In this document: positions 5,991 to 7,271 of the stretch, piece after piece
How the letters are laid out: each line of letters begins with the position of its first letter
Position numbering within the stretch: the stretch's first letter is position 1
NCBI GenBank assembly: GCA_038326165.1
Contig: JBBQJT010000089.1
Location: 1 to 7,271 of the forward strand
Length of the DNA: 7,271 nucleotides
Source: JAEUUM01 sp038326165
GTDB lineage: Bacteria; Bacteroidota; Bacteroidia; Chitinophagales; Saprospiraceae
Reading direction: 5' to 3'
The notes under the pieces: model-generated
Database searches by the model: none
What the model was told of the DNA's origin: nothing
Seen by the model: only the letters and a program-made list of their open reading frames with translations
Made by a program: the position numbers and the translations under genes

Positions 5991-6707
5991 ATGACACGAT
6001 TGAGCGTTAATATCAATAAAATTGCTTTAATAAGAAACAGTAGAGGATCTAATAATCCTGATCTATTGCTGGTGGTCAAGGATTGCGAAAGCTTTGGAGC
6101 TCAAGGTATTACTGTACATCCAAGACCTGACCAAAGACATATCAGATACGATGATGTTTTTGCTTTGAAGGAGGTTGTAAAGACAGAGTTCAACGTAGAA
6201 TGCAATCCTTCTAAGGAAATTTTGGATATCCTTTTTCAAGTTAAGCCTCAGCAAGTGACCCTTGTCCCCGATGCACCAGGAGCGTTGACATCTGATGCTG
6301 GATGGGATACAATAAATGATGCTGAAAAACTTACAGACATCACAAAAGAGTTGAAAGCATTGGGGATGAGAGTGTCTGTATTTGTAGATCCTGATCCGAG
6401 GATGGTAGAAGGGGCAGCCAAGTGTGGTGTGGATCGAATAGAATTATACACGGGCGATTACGCAAAGCACTTCAAAACTCAAAAGGCAGAATTGGTGAAA
6501 ATACATTCTGAGTGCAGCCTGTTGGCATTTAGATTAAAATTAGGAGTAAATGCTGGGCATGATTTAAGCCTATTAAATTTGAAATATTACAAAAGCAATC
6601 TAAAACATTTGGATGAAGTGTCAATAGGCCATGCATTAGTGATTGATGCCATGTATTTTGGTCTTCAAAATTCTATAGCTATGTATTTACATGAATTGAG
6701 TAAATAA
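5991..6707 (+). CDS. pdxJ: Pyridoxine 5'-phosphate synthase
   Basis: A cytoplasmic TIM-barrel enzyme of the DXP-dependent vitamin B6 pathway. It condenses 3-amino-2-oxopropyl phosphate with 1-deoxy-D-xylulose 5-phosphate to give pyridoxine 5'-phosphate. At 238 residues it has the normal length. Family motifs follow in order: LSVNINKIALIRNSRG (4-19), GITVHPRPDQRHI (39-51), FNVECNPS (67-74), VTLVPD (89-94), VSVFVDPDP (128-136), IELYTG (150-155), LGVNAGHDL (184-192) and EVSIGHALVIDAM. By comparison with the E. coli enzyme the catalytic residues are likely His43, Glu70 and His190, all present. The ATG at 5991 places the first barrel strand normally. The gene is divergent from the CPBP gene and its promoter box lies inside that gene. 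The partner genes of the pathway (pdxA and others) are not in the window. Confidence 0.96.
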   Translation: MTRLSVNINKIALIRNSRGSNNPDLLLVVKDCESFGAQGITVHPRPDQRHIRYDDVFALKEVVKTEFNVECNPSKEILDILFQVKPQQVTLVPDAPGALTSDAGWDTINDAEKLTDITKELKALGMRVSVFVDPDPRMVEGAAKCGVDRIELYTGDYAKHFKTQKAELVKIHSECSLLAFRLKLGVNAGHDLSLLNLKYYKSNLKHLDEVSIGHALVIDAMYFGLQNSIAMYLHELSK

Positions 6708-6727
6708 GATGTAATTAATTGAATGTC

Positions 6728-6751
6728 ATATAATTAAGTATCTAATTATAT
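6728..6751. repeat. AT-only inverted repeat after pdxJ
   Basis: ATATAATTA (6728-6736) and TAATTATAT (6743-6751) are perfect 9-bp inverted arms around a 6-base loop, starting 21 bp after the pdxJ stop. The stem has no G-C pair and there is no strong T-run after it, so a terminator for pdxJ is possible but weak. In such AT-rich sequence it may be chance. Confidence 0.3.
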
Positions 6752-6757
6752 TTAGAC

Positions 6758-6789
6758 TAATTCTAAAATATGAAATAATTGTAAAATAT
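6758..6789. repeat. Direct repeat with an 18-bp period upstream of the SusC-like gene
   Basis: TAATTCTAAAATAT (6758-6771) recurs as TAATTGTAAAATAT (6776-6789) with one mismatch in 14. The 18-bp spacing is under two helical turns. The pair lies about 50-80 bp upstream of the candidate -7 box of the SusC-like gene, where a regulator could bind. AT richness makes chance similarity plausible. Confidence 0.3.
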
Positions 6790-6836
6790 TTCTAAACTAA
6801 AGTGAATTTTCGCTGCATTATTTGAAAGATTTTCTC

Positions 6837-6844
6837 TAGGTTTG
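6837..6844 (+). promoter_or_regulatory. Possible -7 promoter box (TAGGTTTG) for the SusC-like gene
   Basis: TAGGTTTG fits TAnnTTTG exactly and lies 52 bp before the ATG at 6897, giving a leader of about 45 bases, longer than for the other genes here. A TTTG at 6821-6824 is too close (12 bp) to be a normal -33 element, so the promoter call is tentative. Confidence 0.4.
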
Positions 6845-6896
6845 GAATCGATAAGTACATTATTTTTAAAATCACACTTAATTAAACAGGATTAGT

Positions 6897-7271
6897 ATGA
6901 AAAAACTTGCCCTTTTGGTGGTTGTATTGTTGGTTTCAACAATATCGCTACTTGCGCAAAGAACTGTTGTGGGTAAAGTGAGTGATTCAGATGGAGAACC
7001 ATTAACTGGCGCGAATGTCGTCGTTAAAGGAACTTCAACTGGCGCTACCACCGACCTCGATGGAAATTATTCAGTTAACGTGCCTTCAAACGGCACAACC
7101 ATTGTAATTACCTACACGGGTTTCAATACTCAGGAGATTGTTTTGGGGGTTTCAAACGTTGTAAATGTTTCAATGTCTGAGGGAGTAATCCTGGCTGAAA
7201 CAGTTGTTACAGCATTAGGAAATGAAGAAGACAAGGCGAAATCTGGTACAGCATCTACAAAAGTTGGCGGT
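6897..7271 (+). CDS. SusC/RagA-type TonB-linked outer-membrane receptor, N-terminal part (cut by right edge)
   Basis: The frame is open from the ATG at 6897 to the right edge, giving 125 residues. Residues 1-20 form a signal peptide (MKKLALLVVVLLVSTISLLA, cut before Gln21). Residues 22-96 are a carboxypeptidase-regulatory-like beta-sandwich domain: VVGKVSDSDGEPLTGANVVV, GTSTGATTDLDGNYSV and ITYTGFNTQEIVL. It is followed by ETVVTALGNEEDKAKSGTAS (101-120), the transition typical of SusC/RagA receptors just before the plug domain. The full protein should be about 1000 residues, with a plug and a 22-strand barrel, importing glycans, peptides or other nutrients with a SusD-like lipoprotein partner. 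The barrel, and any susD gene, lie beyond the window, so the substrate is unknown. The regulatory-like domain alone also occurs in other surface proteins; the VVTALG segment is what favours SusC. Confidence 0.88.
   Translation, partial: MKKLALLVVVLLVSTISLLAQRTVVGKVSDSDGEPLTGANVVVKGTSTGATTDLDGNYSVNVPSNGTTIVITYTGFNTQEIVLGVSNVVNVSMSEGVILAETVVTALGNEEDKAKSGTASTKVGG

Noticed and set aside
1..7271. Search for a new defence, mobile or RNA-based system
   Set aside because: All substantial coding space is explained by housekeeping or surface genes. No tRNA-like cloverleaf, spaced repeat array, transposase or terminal inverted repeat is visible, and the CPBP gene is next to lipid genes and not to a bacteriocin or peptide-maturation cluster.

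Overview
The window is an AT-rich bacterial chromosome segment from a member of the Bacteroidota, probably near Saprospiria or a related environmental lineage (the class-level guess is inference). Three things support the phylum: Bacteroidota-type -7 promoter boxes (TAnnTTTG) sit in front of most genes, with little sign of Shine-Dalgarno sequences; a SusC/RagA-type TonB-linked receptor starts at the right edge; and a DUF3127 protein, a family I know mainly from Bacteroidota, is present. I see no tRNA, rRNA, CRISPR array, insertion sequence or phage gene.

Layout, left to right. (1) Positions 1-479, minus strand: the N-terminal part of a secreted, cysteine-rich surface-type protein that runs off the left edge. 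(2) 584-1357, minus: a nitroreductase-family flavoprotein. (3) A divergent intergenic region (1358-1558) with a small palindrome and the lysS promoter. (4) 1559-3100, plus: lysS, class II lysyl-tRNA synthetase. (5) 3145-3531, plus: a DUF3127 protein ending in an SSB-like acidic tip (DDDLPF). (6) Three minus-strand membrane genes read in the order CPBP protease (5972-5076), cdsA (5086-4232), psd (4182-3535). psd meets the DUF3127 gene tail to tail with 3 bp between them. (7) 5991-6707, plus: pdxJ, divergent from the CPBP gene. (8) An AT-rich spacer of 189 bp with an inverted and a direct repeat, then from 6897 the N-terminus of a SusC-like outer-membrane receptor that runs off the right edge.

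How the genes relate. cdsA and psd are two steps of phosphatidylethanolamine synthesis (CDP-diacylglycerol formation and phosphatidylserine decarboxylation). The middle enzyme, phosphatidylserine synthase, is not in the window. The CPBP gene overlaps cdsA by 11 bp and is probably co-transcribed with it, while psd also has a promoter-like box of its own. lysS, pdxJ and the lipid genes are housekeeping. The two edge genes are cell-surface genes.

This is mainly an ordinary core region. The points most worth a second look are the SSB-like tail on the uncharacterised DUF3127 protein, a terminator-like hairpin encoded inside the 3' end of psd that appears to serve the opposing gene, and promoter boxes that correct the lysS start and lie inside neighbouring coding sequence. 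I did not find a convincing new multi-gene system.
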